A stretch of DNA of 64,000 nt from Finegoldia magna ATCC 29328 (GCF_000010185.1 NC_010376.1:434001-498000), one strand, 5' to 3'; shown: positions 9,519-18,181, numbered from the stretch's first letter. Program-made: numbers and translations. The notes: generated by a model from the letters alone, not told the origin.

Positions 9519-9549
9519 ACACTGTGAGAAAATCTCGCAGTGTTTTTTA
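9519..9549 (+). terminator. Terminator of nifJ
   Basis: Stem ACACTGTGAG / CTCGCAGTGT (one G-U pair) followed by a run of six T's, beginning 10 nt after the stop codon. Confidence 0.9.
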
Positions 9550-9803
9550 TTGCAAAAATTTAATAATTCAAATAATCATTTATAGAAATTTCCTATAAAT
9601 AATTTAAAAATTAAAAACGTTGAATTTTCAATGAAAAAAGGACTAAAAAAATTAATAATTTTTCTAAATTTTTAAAAATCGAACGAAAATCGTAGGATTT
9701 ATAGAAAGTTTAAATAAATGGGCAAAATTTAACAATTTGTGTAGTTTTCTTACAGAATAAGTGATAATATAAATATGAACTATATAAACTTTAGGAGGGT
9801 TTT

Positions 9804-10931
9804 ATGAATTTTTACGAAGAATCAAGAAAATTTGCATTGGAACATGTAGAACCATATGCAAAGAGATCAGATGAAGAAGGTAGATTTCCTGTAGAATCAT
9901 TTGAAGAAATGGGAAAAGCTGGCTATTTCAAATTACTTATTCCAGAAGAAATGGGTGGTTTAGGAAAAACTGCTGTTGAACATCAACAAGCTGTTTTAGC
10001 ATTTGCTGAAAGCAACCCAACTGCTGGCCTTTGTTACATGATGCACAACGTAGCATTGATGACAGTACTTACTAATGGCAACGAAGAATTAAAGAAAAAA
10101 GTTGTAAAAGACATAGTTGAAAACAACAAATTCATGGCTTTAGCATATTCTGAATTTGGAACTGGTACTCACTTCTACATTCCAGAAATCAAAGTTACTA
10201 AAGATGGTGGAAAATTTGTTTTCAATGGAACAAAATCAATGGTTACAAGTGCAACTCATGCAAGCTATTACTTAATTTTGACTCCATCAACAGAAAAAGA
10301 AGGAGACATCAACAACTGGTTAATTCCATTAGAATCTGAAGGATTAGAATTCAAGATGAGTCATTGGAAAGGTATTGGTATGAAAGGTAATGTTTCATGT
10401 CCAATGACTATGACAGATGTTAAATTAGACGAAGTTAACAGAATCGGTGAAGAAGGTTCAGGTGTTGATCAAGTGTTCAACGTTGTAGCTCCATACTTCA
10501 TCTTAGGTTTAGCAAGTGTATACACTGGATTAAACTTAAGATTATCAAAAATTACAAATGACTATGCATTAAAGAGAAAATATCCATCAGGACAATGTTT
10601 AGCTAATATTGAAACAGTACAAGTTCACTTAGCTAAGATTTATGCTAACGGAATGAGTGCAAAAGCTCTTACAGAATTAGCAGCAAGATCATTAGTTGAT
10701 GGTGAAGCTGATGCAGTATGCAAGATTATCGCAGCAAGAGTTTGTGCTATCGAAAATGCTATTGAATCTTCAACACTTGCAATGAGAGTTGGCGGCGGAA
10801 AGACTTACAACTGTGCATCTGAAATCCAAAGATTAATGAGAGATGCTTACGCTGGACAAATTATGGCTCCATCACTAGACGTTCTTAACGTTTGGTTAGG
10901 AAAAGCTATCACAGGTCAACCACTATTATAA
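9804..10931 (+). CDS. Acyl-CoA dehydrogenase-fold flavoprotein, non-canonical
   Basis: 375 residues with the three-part acyl-CoA dehydrogenase layout: helical N-domain (EEMGGLGKTAVEHQ), middle beta domain (ALAYSEFGTGTHF, FNGTKSMVTSA) and helical C-domain (MRVGGGKTYN, RLMRDAYAGQIMAPSLD). The catalytic glutamate in the YEGT position of butyryl-CoA dehydrogenases is replaced by the MAPS sequence, and I see no Glu at the alternative site of isovaleryl/long-chain enzymes. Sequences ending in AGQIMAP are typical of divergent ACAD-fold proteins, including DszC/SfnB-like ones. No etfAB adjoins it. Strong AGGAGGG site, its own terminator, monocistronic. Substrate unknown. Confidence 0.75.
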   Translation: MNFYEESRKFALEHVEPYAKRSDEEGRFPVESFEEMGKAGYFKLLIPEEMGGLGKTAVEHQQAVLAFAESNPTAGLCYMMHNVALMTVLTNGNEELKKKVVKDIVENNKFMALAYSEFGTGTHFYIPEIKVTKDGGKFVFNGTKSMVTSATHASYYLILTPSTEKEGDINNWLIPLESEGLEFKMSHWKGIGMKGNVSCPMTMTDVKLDEVNRIGEEGSGVDQVFNVVAPYFILGLASVYTGLNLRLSKITNDYALKRKYPSGQCLANIETVQVHLAKIYANGMSAKALTELAARSLVDGEADAVCKIIAARVCAIENAIESSTLAMRVGGGKTYNCASEIQRLMRDAYAGQIMAPSLDVLNVWLGKAITGQPLL

Positions 10932-10943
10932 TATTGTAAATTT

Positions 10944-11018
10944 ATCGGAATTTATGAACAGTAAAGTTTTTGCTTACAAACAAATATTCTAACTGTTTGT
11001 AAGTTCCGATTTTTATTT
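10944..11018 (+). terminator. Nested terminator after the ACAD-fold gene
   Basis: An inner stem CTTACAAAC / GTTTGTAAG (10973-11003) sits inside an outer stem ATCGGAA / TTCCGAT (10944-10950 with 11004-11010), followed by TTTTATTT. It separates the ACAD-fold gene from the next operon. Confidence 0.75.
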
Positions 11019-11075
11019 GGATTTTCTAGAAAAATTTTATAAAATATATTAGTAGATATTTTTAGGAGGAATTAA

Positions 11076-11903
11076 ATGAAAAAATTAAAAGTAGGTGCGG
11101 TTATTTACGCTCCAAGAGTAACAGTTATATGGGATTTAATTACAAAATTCTACGAAGAAAATGGCGCTGAAATCGAAGCAGTATTCTTCAAAGACTACAA
11201 ATTACAAGTTGATGCTTTAATGAATGGCGAAATCGATGCAGCTTGGAACTCTCCATTAGCACAATTAGATGCTCACTTGAGATCTGAAGGAAAAGAAAAA
11301 ATCGGATGTATGAGAGATACAGATAGAGATAGAAAAACTTACCTTGTAGTTAAAAAAGGTAAATTCGAAAATATTTCTGATTTAAAAGGAAAGACAATAG
11401 GATTTGGAGCTATTGATTCTCCACAAGCAAGACTTATTCCTATTAACTTCTTACACAACAATGGTTTGGAATTTGGTAAAGATTACACTGACAAGAGATT
11501 TGATATTGGTGTTGGCTTACATGGAGACCACGTTGGTGGAGAAAAAGATAGCATGATGGCTATGGTTAATGGTGAAGTTGATGCAACATTCTGCTTAGAC
11601 TTAAACTATGATGCATGGATTAGCGATGGTACAATTGACAAAAACGAAGTTGAAGTATTAGCTAAGACTGATTATTTTGATCACTGTGTATTCACATTTA
11701 CGCCAGAAACTTCTGACGAAGATATCAAAGCATTTGATGATATTATGTTCAAGATGGATTACAATAACGAAAGAGATAAAGAAATCATGGATCTTGAAGG
11801 TTTGAAACAATGGGTTCCTGGAAGAAGAGATGGTTTCAAACAAATTACAGAAGCTAATGAATATTTAGGAAATTTCATAAAGGAATACAATAGTGAACAA
11901 TAA
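11076..11903 (+). CDS. PhnD-like substrate-binding-fold protein without signal peptide
   Basis: 275 residues with a type 2 periplasmic-binding fold of the phosphate/phosphonate/nitrate (PhnD/SsuA/NMT1) class: a WNSPLAQLDAH ligand loop, the ISDLKGKTIGFG hinge-strand pattern, and a GEVDATFCLD second lobe. There is no signal peptide, lipobox or membrane helix, so it should be cytosolic, and no permease or ATPase gene is nearby. The start is ATG with AGGAGG and the very first residues already form strand 1, so a signal peptide is not simply missed. The next gene begins inside its last codons, making a coupled trio with the MetE-like and OsmC-like genes. Ligand unknown. Confidence 0.75.
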   Translation: MKKLKVGAVIYAPRVTVIWDLITKFYEENGAEIEAVFFKDYKLQVDALMNGEIDAAWNSPLAQLDAHLRSEGKEKIGCMRDTDRDRKTYLVVKKGKFENISDLKGKTIGFGAIDSPQARLIPINFLHNNGLEFGKDYTDKRFDIGVGLHGDHVGGEKDSMMAMVNGEVDATFCLDLNYDAWISDGTIDKNEVEVLAKTDYFDHCVFTFTPETSDEDIKAFDDIMFKMDYNNERDKEIMDLEGLKQWVPGRRDGFKQITEANEYLGNFIKEYNSEQ

Positions 11904-13068
11904 ATTATTCAAGACCTCTTTGATAGGATCTATGCCAAGAGGAAATGAAATATTGAAAGCTCGTAGGATGTTAAAGGCTAATATGATTAGCCTTTCTGAC
12001 TACGAACAAATGGTATATGATAAAACTAAAGAAGTTGTAAAATTACAAGAAGATTTGGACATTGATGTAATTACAAGTGGAGAAATTGAAAGAGACAACT
12101 ATGTTTCTTTTATCTCTGAAAAGCTTGGCGGCGTAACTCAAATGAGCATGGCAGAAATGCTAGATTATGTCGATGATAAAAGAGAATTCGAAAATATTTT
12201 GACAACGTTGGATGTACCTGCTACATCTATTAAAAATGCTATTTGTACTGGCAAATTGGAATACAAAGGAGACATTGTATCAGAAGAATTAAAGCTTTTG
12301 AAATCTTTGACTGATAAGCCTGTTAAGATTACAATGCCAGGCCCTTACTTGGTTACAAGAAGTATGTGGCTTGCAAATGTAAGCTCAAAATACTACGATA
12401 GTAAGGAAGCTTTGGGTGAAGATGTAATAGACATTTACAAGAAAGAAATCAAAAATCTTCAAGAAATCGGAGTAGATGTAATCCAATTCGACGAACCAGT
12501 TCTTACAGAAATTGTGTTCACTGAAGGTAAACCAAGAACATTCATGTGTGCATCATTGTCTACTAGAAAAGATCCAACTGAAGAGTTAAAGTTTGCCACA
12601 CATTTGATAAAAAGCGTGATGGATAGTGTCGATAGGGACAAATCAATATGTTCACTTCATGTGTGTCGTGGAAACTGGAGTAAAAACGAAAGTATTTTAT
12701 TGACAGGACCTTATACTCCACTTTTGGATTTGTTTGCAGATATCAATGCTGATTTATTAGCGTTAGAATTTTCAACTCCAAGAGCTGGAGAATTGAAAGC
12801 ATTACTAGCTGATGAAAGAATCAACAACAAAGTGATTTTGGGACTTGGAGTGTTAAATCCAAGATTAGATGACAAGGAAGATACAGATGGAATTTACAAA
12901 AGAGCCAAGGAAGCTCTTACATTTATCGACAAGGATAAATTGTGGCTAAATCCAGACTGTGGATTTGCTACATTCTCCAATAGACCAGTAAATGAATACG
13001 ACCACATAAGAGAAAAATTACAATCGATGATTGATGCTAGAAATAAATTGAGGAAAGAATATGAATGA
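11893..13068 (+). CDS. MetE-like cobalamin-independent methionine synthase catalytic-domain protein
   Basis: 391 residues corresponding to the C-terminal (UROD/MetE-like) barrel only; the N-terminal half of full MetE is absent. The zinc-ligand pattern is kept: HVCRGN (His and Cys near 254 and 256), the Glu in LALEFSTPRAGE (near 291) and the Cys in NPDCGF (near 355). Such proteins move methyl groups to thiols, but whether the donor is a folate, methylcorrinoid or something else is not deducible. It starts at a GTG (AAGGA about 9 nt upstream) inside the stop region of the PhnD-like gene and overlaps the next gene by 8 nt, so the three are likely translationally coupled. No SAM riboswitch precedes the operon. 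Confidence 0.78.
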   Translation: MNNKLFKTSLIGSMPRGNEILKARRMLKANMISLSDYEQMVYDKTKEVVKLQEDLDIDVITSGEIERDNYVSFISEKLGGVTQMSMAEMLDYVDDKREFENILTTLDVPATSIKNAICTGKLEYKGDIVSEELKLLKSLTDKPVKITMPGPYLVTRSMWLANVSSKYYDSKEALGEDVIDIYKKEIKNLQEIGVDVIQFDEPVLTEIVFTEGKPRTFMCASLSTRKDPTEELKFATHLIKSVMDSVDRDKSICSLHVCRGNWSKNESILLTGPYTPLLDLFADINADLLALEFSTPRAGELKALLADERINNKVILGLGVLNPRLDDKEDTDGIYKRAKEALTFIDKDKLWLNPDCGFATFSNRPVNEYDHIREKLQSMIDARNKLRKEYE

Positions 13069-13513
13069 TGATATAAATTCATTCCAAAAAAATTTCAGAG
13101 CTATTGTATCCGATGATTTGGTTAAAGTTTACAACGAAAAATCATGTATTCCAGTGGACTCATCTATTTCATTTGACTCAGAAAAAGAAGAATTCACATC
13201 AATTGATTTCTTTGTAAGCTCCATTGTTTCAGAATTGATTTTGACAATGATGAGGGTTGCGAAGAAAAGAAATACTATATTACAAGATATCGAAGCTAAG
13301 GTAAATTTAGATATCGATAATCCAATGTATTTGTTGAATGTTATTGGTTTTGAAGATAAGAGTATTATCAATAAAATTGACATCGACATTTATTTCTTCT
13401 CATTTTATGAAGGAGAAGAACTACAAGAGTTTTTGGATGAAGTTTTGAATAGAACTTTAATTTATAATTCCATAAAAAATTTAGTAAATGTCAATTTTAA
13501 AACTGTTTTATAA
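13061..13513 (+). CDS. OsmC-like protein lacking both catalytic cysteines
   Basis: 150 residues. From about residue 45 the pattern follows OsmC/Ohr proteins: a helix with VAKKRN, the strand LQDIEAKVNLDID, the strand IDIDIYFFSF and a final helix with NRTLIYNSIKN. In true OsmC members the first Cys sits in a GSC motif before the helix and the second in CPVYN; here these positions read VSE and TLIYN, so the peroxidase centre is gone. It overlaps the MetE-like gene by 8 nt and closes the operon. Fold assignment is by eye and moderate; function unknown, possibly binding rather than catalysis. Confidence 0.55.
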   Translation: MNDDINSFQKNFRAIVSDDLVKVYNEKSCIPVDSSISFDSEKEEFTSIDFFVSSIVSELILTMMRVAKKRNTILQDIEAKVNLDIDNPMYLLNVIGFEDKSIINKIDIDIYFFSFYEGEELQEFLDEVLNRTLIYNSIKNLVNVNFKTVL

Positions 13514-13575
13514 CTTGCAAATTATTTTAATTGTGATATAATATTAGAAAATATTTAAAAATATTAAATTCAATA

Positions 13576-13818
13576 GATAAGATAGTAGTATAAATGAAAC
13601 TTCAAGAGAGGGAATGGTTGGTGTGAATTTCTAAGGGAAGTTTATATGAATGGGGTTATCTGAATTTTGAATGAAAGCTAGTAGTTCAAAAAGTGATTCT
13701 CACTTTACAGGGATAGGATATGGAAGTATCTGAAAGAGATGTGTGCATTTTTGCACATAAATTAGGATGGTAACGCGAGTTTTGACACTTGTTCCTTTTG
13801 AGGAACAGGTGTTTTTTT
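13576..13818 (+). promoter_or_regulatory. T-box riboswitch, tryptophan specificity, with terminator
   Basis: Stem I is framed by GATAA (13576) and TTATC (13656-13660), with AAACTTC / GAAGTTT in its upper part and an AGTA motif on the 5' side. The specifier loop reads GAA-TGG, placing the Trp codon TGG at 13651-13653. The T-box sequence AGGATGGTAACGCG is at 13764-13777 (consensus AGGGTGGNACCGCG, two changes). A terminator stem ACACTTGTTCC / AGGAACAGGTGT (13785-13812) with a T-run follows. Uncharged tRNA-Trp should promote read-through into trpP. Confidence 0.88.
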
Positions 13819-13904
13819 ATTATAAAGGCAGGTGAGTGTAATGAAATGAACTTCTAAAATGAAAGTAAATAATAAAAATTTTAAGAAAAAGAAAGGAAGA
13901 TATT

Positions 13905-14420
13905 ATGGATTCAAAAAAATTAACAGTAAGTTCGATATTTTTAAGTGTAGGATTATTGCTTCATTACGTTACGCCTGCGTTGTTTATGGGAGTTAAACCA
14001 GATTTTTTACTAGTAATGATGTTTCTTGGAATATTATTCATGGATGATGTTAAGGAAGCCTTTGCGTTGAGTTTGTTTGCTGGAGGGCTTGCAGCATTTA
14101 CAACAAGTTTTCCTATGGGACAACTTCCAAATATAATCGACAAATTAATTTCTGGAATTATCGCATTTTATTTGTTTAAATTAATGGGAAAAAACAGCAG
14201 AAAATCTAATTTGATATTTGCTATTGGAACTTTGATAAGTGGATTTGTTTTCTTATCACTTGCAATTCCTATGGGAATGGGTACAGAAAACTTTTTAAAT
14301 CTACTACCTTCAATGTTTGTTGCAGTATGTTTGCCAACTTCAATTTTAAATACAATTGTAGGAATTTTCTTCAAAAAATTAATTTATCGCACAAATTACG
14401 TCAAAATCCACGCTGAATAA
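13905..14420 (+). CDS. trpP: Tryptophan transporter TrpP family
   Basis: 171 residues, matching the roughly 170 of TrpP (YhaG), with five to six hydrophobic segments and no soluble domain. The motif GVKPDFLLVMMF and a second FPMGQLPN block are typical of this small ECF-S-like permease family. The tryptophan T-box directly upstream independently supports tryptophan as substrate. No trp biosynthesis genes are nearby, which suits an auxotroph relying on uptake. ATG start behind AAAGGAAG. Confidence 0.88.
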   Translation: MDSKKLTVSSIFLSVGLLLHYVTPALFMGVKPDFLLVMMFLGILFMDDVKEAFALSLFAGGLAAFTTSFPMGQLPNIIDKLISGIIAFYLFKLMGKNSRKSNLIFAIGTLISGFVFLSLAIPMGMGTENFLNLLPSMFVAVCLPTSILNTIVGIFFKKLIYRTNYVKIHAE

Positions 14421-14477
14421 TGATATTTATCTAAAATTAGTATATACTAATAATATAGATAAAAATGAGGTGATTTT

Positions 14478-15251
14478 ATGAAATACGCAGAAGAAGGCGT
14501 TCAATATCATTTGAATATTAAAAGTGGAGATGTGGGTAAGTATGTTATACTACCTGGAGATCCAAAAAGATGCGAAAAGATTGCAAAATATTTTGATGAT
14601 GCAAAACTAATTGCAGATCATAGAGAATATGTAACTTACACTGGAACTTTAAATGGAGAAAAAGTATCCGTAACAAGCACTGGAATCGGAGGTCCTTCTG
14701 CAGCAATTGCGATGGAAGAACTTGTCAAAGCAGGTGCAGATACTTTTATAAGAGTTGGAACTTGTGGTGGAATTCAAGAAGATGTCAAAAGTTCTGATGT
14801 AGTTATAGCAAATTCTGCGATAAGAGCTGAAGGGACTACGAAGGAATATGCTCCGATAGAATTTCCAGCAGTCGCAAATTTAGATGTGACAAATTCTTTG
14901 GTAAAAGCTTCGAAAAATTTGGGACATAATTATCACGTTGGAGTTGTTCAATGTAAAGACAGCTTCTACGGTCAACATGAACCAGAAAAAATGCCTGTGT
15001 CTTACGATTTGTTAAACAAATGGGAAGCTTGGAAAAGGCTTGGAACATTGGCAAGTGAGATGGAATCTGCAGCACTTTTTGTAGTTGCAAGTTATCTTCA
15101 TGTTAGATGTGGATCTTGTTTTTTGGTTGTAGCAAATCAAGAACGTGAGAAGAAACACTTGGATAATCCTGTGTGCCACGACACTGATGTAGCCATTAAA
15201 GTTGCAATAGAAGCAATCAAAAATTTAATAGAAGAAGATAAACGAAAATAA
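14478..15251 (+). CDS. udp: Uridine phosphorylase
   Basis: 257 residues, cytoplasmic, cleaving uridine with phosphate to uracil and ribose-1-phosphate. NP-1 family signatures: [17 protein letters not shown] near 26, [16 protein letters not shown] near 70, RVGTCGGIQ near 94 and SEMESAALF near 195. The [12 protein letters not shown] segment is typical of Udp rather than PNP. ATG with a GAGGTG site. It lies between trpP and a convergent gene pair; deoD and deoC occur 12 kb further on. Confidence 0.92.
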   Translation: MKYAEEGVQYHLNIKSGDVGKYVILPGDPKRCEKIAKYFDDAKLIADHREYVTYTGTLNGEKVSVTSTGIGGPSAAIAMEELVKAGADTFIRVGTCGGIQEDVKSSDVVIANSAIRAEGTTKEYAPIEFPAVANLDVTNSLVKASKNLGHNYHVGVVQCKDSFYGQHEPEKMPVSYDLLNKWEAWKRLGTLASEMESAALFVVASYLHVRCGSCFLVVANQEREKKHLDNPVCHDTDVAIKVAIEAIKNLIEEDKRK

Positions 15252-15276
15252 ATGTCGAAATTATGATTTTAAAATT

Positions 15277-15305
15277 TTGACAAATAATATTCAAGGTGAT
15301 ATAAT
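15277..15305 (+). promoter_or_regulatory. Strong sigma-A-type promoter in a convergent intergenic region
   Basis: TTGACA (15277-15282), 17-nt spacer, TATAAT (15300-15305): perfect consensus. No plus-strand gene follows; transcription would run about 95 nt into the hairpin at 15369-15403. Confidence 0.7.
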
Positions 15306-15311
15306 AAAAAT

Positions 15312-15405
15312 AGTTAATAACGTTTTCATTTTATCCATTTTAAATGGGTATCTCCTTATGTTAAAAAAACAAAACTAGGCCATGTGACCTAGTTTTGTTT
15401 TTTTA
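15312..15405 (+). ncRNA. Candidate small RNA between udp and yacP
   Basis: Inferred transcript from the consensus promoter at 15277-15305 to the T-run after the 15369-15398 stem. It contains a short hairpin ATCCATTT-TA-AAATGGGT (near 15336-15353) and the terminator stem, and overlaps the last 10-15 nt of yacP in antisense. No ORF of note. It resembles no RNA family I know. Confidence 0.4.
15369..15403. terminator. Bidirectional terminator overlapping the yacP stop codon
   Basis: Stem ACAAAACTAGG / CCTAGTTTTGT, with T-runs on both strands. The minus-strand arm contains the TAG stop of yacP. Confidence 0.85.
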
Positions 15406-15922
15406 ATTCATCTTGAAGTTTTTCTAATTGTTCATATACTTCATTATCTATTGTAACAATGTTTTCGCTAGATTGTTTTCTTCTTTTAAGCTTAGATCTC
15501 CTGAGGTTTTCTTTCAATGTAAGATAATTTTTCCAAAGTTCATTGGCACTAATTCTGATTCCTCCACGGGATAAAATAATTCTTTGAATCATTCCATCGT
15601 TGCTTGCGACATACATTTTGTCGTGCTTTTTCATATCGTTGACTTTTCTTTCAATGTATCTGTCAGCAGATTCGTGTTCTTTTGTGTAAATAACTGTCAA
15701 ATTATCGCGTTTTTCTTCAATACTCATTCCACCCTTTACAAGATAAGCATCAAACACTACATAAACTTGTTCGCCGCTTAAATTTTGATATTCTTTCATT
15801 ATATCAATCAATTCTTCACGAGCACTATCCAAGTCCACATCATTTGATAATTTGTACAAATTCGGCCAAGCGTTAATTATATTATAACCATCGACATAAA
15901 GGTAGATCTGTTTATTTTTCAT
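15389..15922 (-). CDS. NYN (PIN-like) domain ribonuclease, YacP/Rae1 family
   Basis: 177 residues. The opening YVDGYNIINAWPNL with its Asp and Asn, and later VFDAYLVKGG and ASNDGMIQRIILSRGG, are hallmarks of the YacP family. In Bacillus subtilis this protein (Rae1) is a ribosome-associated mRNA endonuclease. It follows rlmB with an 11-nt overlap, as in many Firmicutes, so the pair is co-transcribed. The charged C-terminal tail after about 140 is poorly conserved. The stop codon lies inside the terminator stem. Confidence 0.88.
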   Translation of the reverse strand: MKNKQIYLYVDGYNIINAWPNLYKLSNDVDLDSAREELIDIMKEYQNLSGEQVYVVFDAYLVKGGMSIEEKRDNLTVIYTKEHESADRYIERKVNDMKKHDKMYVASNDGMIQRIILSRGGIRISANELWKNYLTLKENLRRSKLKRRKQSSENIVTIDNEVYEQLEKLQDELKKQN

Positions 15923-16646
15923 ACCTTTGGCGTATGATTTCGTAAATTAGAATGCTCGCAGCATTCGATGCGTTGAGTGATTCTGTTTTTCCATACATAG
16001 GGATTTTAATTAACTGATCGCAGTTTTCTCTGACTAATCTTGAAATTCCTTTGCCTTCGTTTCCGATTACAAGACCGATAGGTCCTTTCAAGTTAGCTTG
16101 TGTATGAGTTTGTGAAGCTTCTCCACAGGCTCCGTAAATCCATATGTTATGTTCTTTTAAATAATTAATTGTCGTGGTTATATTTGTAACTCTAGCGATT
16201 TTGATATTGAAAACAGCTCCTGCGCTTGTTTTGATTGCAGTAGCATTGACTTCACAAGCACGGTGTTTTGGAATTATAACACCATGGCATCCAGCAACTT
16301 CTGCAGTTCTGATGATAGATCCCAAATTGTGAGGATCTGTTATTTCGTCCAAAATTATCAAAAACGGATCTTCATTTCTTTTTTTAGCGTAAATTATCAT
16401 TTCATCTACATTTGAATATCCGAAGCTTGGCATTTTTGCCATGACACCTTGATGAGCAGTATTTTCTGCGAATTTTTCGATGTATTTTTTATCGACGTAT
16501 TCGACTTTTATTCCCATATCATAAGCTTTTTTTTCTATTTTTTTAATAAATCCTTTTAATTCGCCTTTTTGTATGTATAGATTGGTTACTCCCATATCCA
16601 TTTCCAAAGCTTCCATAACAGGATTTCTACCGACTAAATATTGCAT
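15912..16646 (-). CDS. rlmB: 23S rRNA (guanosine-2'-O-)-methyltransferase RlmB-like (SpoU/TrmH family)
   Basis: 244 residues. The N-terminal substrate-binding domain begins GRNPVMEALE. The SPOUT knotted domain has motif 1 (DEITDPHNLGSIIRTAE), motif 2 (LVIGNEGKGISR) and motif 3 (IPMYGKTESLNASNAASI). It should methylate a 23S rRNA guanosine (G2251 in E. coli) using SAM. Overlaps yacP. ATG after AAGGAG. Confidence 0.92.
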   Translation of the reverse strand: MQYLVGRNPVMEALEMDMGVTNLYIQKGELKGFIKKIEKKAYDMGIKVEYVDKKYIEKFAENTAHQGVMAKMPSFGYSNVDEMIIYAKKRNEDPFLIILDEITDPHNLGSIIRTAEVAGCHGVIIPKHRACEVNATAIKTSAGAVFNIKIARVTNITTTINYLKEHNIWIYGACGEASQTHTQANLKGPIGLVIGNEGKGISRLVRENCDQLIKIPMYGKTESLNASNAASILIYEIIRQRYEK

Positions 16647-16735
16647 TTATTCTCCTTATTCTTAACATTTTAATGTTATAATCTTATTAGATTATACAAT
16701 ATAAAGCAATTAGTTACAATTAATAGGAGGAACAA

Positions 16736-18181
16736 ATGGGAAACGAAATAATGATGCAAGCTTTTGAATGGTACTTGCCTGATGACGGAAATTATTATAA
16801 AAATTTGGCAAAAGAAGCAAAGAATTTAAAGGAAAAAGGTATTGATGCATTGTGGATTGCACCGATGTTTAAAGCAACGGGAACTAATGATGTTGGCTAC
16901 GGAGTGTATGATTTGTACGATTTGGGAGAATTTGATCAAAAAGGATCTGTGAGTACAAAATACGGGACTGTAGAAGAATTAAAAAAATTAATTGAAGTTT
17001 TGCACGAAAATGAAATAAAAGTTTATGCAGATGTAATTCTTAATCACAAAGCGGGAGCTGATTTCTCGGAAACTTTCAAGGCATACGAAGTAGATCCTAA
17101 CGACAGGACGAAAAGAATTAGTGATGCTTATGATATTGAGGGATGGACTGGGTTTGATTTCAAAGGTAGAAATGGAAAATACTCTGATTTTGTGTGGCAT
17201 TTTCAACATTTCAATGGAGTTGATTTTGATAATAAACAAAATAAGAAAGCTATTTTTGAAATCGCTGGAGAGAATAAAGGATTTAGCAATAGCGTTTCCA
17301 ATGAAAAAGGAAATTTCGATTATCTAATGTTCGCAGATATAGACCACAAAAATCCTGATGTACGAGATGAACTTTTTAGATGGGGAGAATGGTTTGTAAA
17401 TTATCTTAATGTTGACGGTTTCAGATACGATGCGCTCAAACACATTGACGATCAATTCATAATTGATTTTACAAAACATATACAAAATGTTGTGAATCGC
17501 GATTTTTATTTTTTCGGTGAATATTGGCTACAAGATAAGGACAATACTAATCATTATTTGTATGATACGAAATACAATTTGGATTTATTCGATGTGGCAC
17601 TTCATTTTAATATGTATTCTGCATCGAAAAATGGCAATCAGTTTGATATGAGAAAAATTTTTGACAATACTTTGGTTCAAGAACATCCTACTATTGCAGT
17701 TACATTTGTGGATAATCATGATAGCGAACCTGGCCAATCATTGGAATCATTTGTTGAACCATGGTTCAAAAAGATTGCATACGGCTTGATTCTTTTAAGA
17801 AAGGACGGATATCCTTGTGTATTTTATGGTGATTATTGTAAAATAGGTGGAGAATATAATATCGAAGGACAAAAGGATATTATCGATAACTTGATGTACA
17901 TCAGAAAACACTATGCTTTTGGAGATCAAACAGATTATATGGAAAGTGAAAATTTGATAGGCTGGATTAGACACGGAGATGATTTTCACAATCCAATGGC
18001 TGTTGTAATCAGTACGGGTGACATCAATACTTTGAGAATGGATGTAGGAAAGGAAAATGCAGGTAAAAAGTATACGGAAATTACTGGGACTAATTCTAAT
18101 GAAATTGTAATCGATGATGATGGATTTGGAGATTTTGAAGTAGGAGCTGGAACTTTGAGCTTGTGGGTATGTAATGAGTAA
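16736..18181 (+). CDS. Cytoplasmic alpha-amylase (GH13)
   Basis: 481 residues without a signal peptide, so intracellular. GH13 regions are visible: ADVILNHKAGAD (region I), DGFRYDALKHI with the nucleophile Asp (near 231), FFGEYW with the acid/base Glu (near 261), and FVDNHDSEP with the transition-state Asp (near 326). The order and the DYCKIGG stretch fit the GH13_5 liquefying-amylase group. It should hydrolyse alpha-1,4-glucans inside the cell; no glycogen genes are in the window. AGGAGG start site. Its stop overlaps the RNase H start by 8 nt. Confidence 0.9.
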   Translation: MGNEIMMQAFEWYLPDDGNYYKNLAKEAKNLKEKGIDALWIAPMFKATGTNDVGYGVYDLYDLGEFDQKGSVSTKYGTVEELKKLIEVLHENEIKVYADVILNHKAGADFSETFKAYEVDPNDRTKRISDAYDIEGWTGFDFKGRNGKYSDFVWHFQHFNGVDFDNKQNKKAIFEIAGENKGFSNSVSNEKGNFDYLMFADIDHKNPDVRDELFRWGEWFVNYLNVDGFRYDALKHIDDQFIIDFTKHIQNVVNRDFYFFGEYWLQDKDNTNHYLYDTKYNLDLFDVALHFNMYSASKNGNQFDMRKIFDNTLVQEHPTIAVTFVDNHDSEPGQSLESFVEPWFKKIAYGLILLRKDGYPCVFYGDYCKIGGEYNIEGQKDIIDNLMYIRKHYAFGDQTDYMESENLIGWIRHGDDFHNPMAVVISTGDINTLRMDVGKENAGKKYTEITGTNSNEIVIDDDGFGDFEVGAGTLSLWVCNE

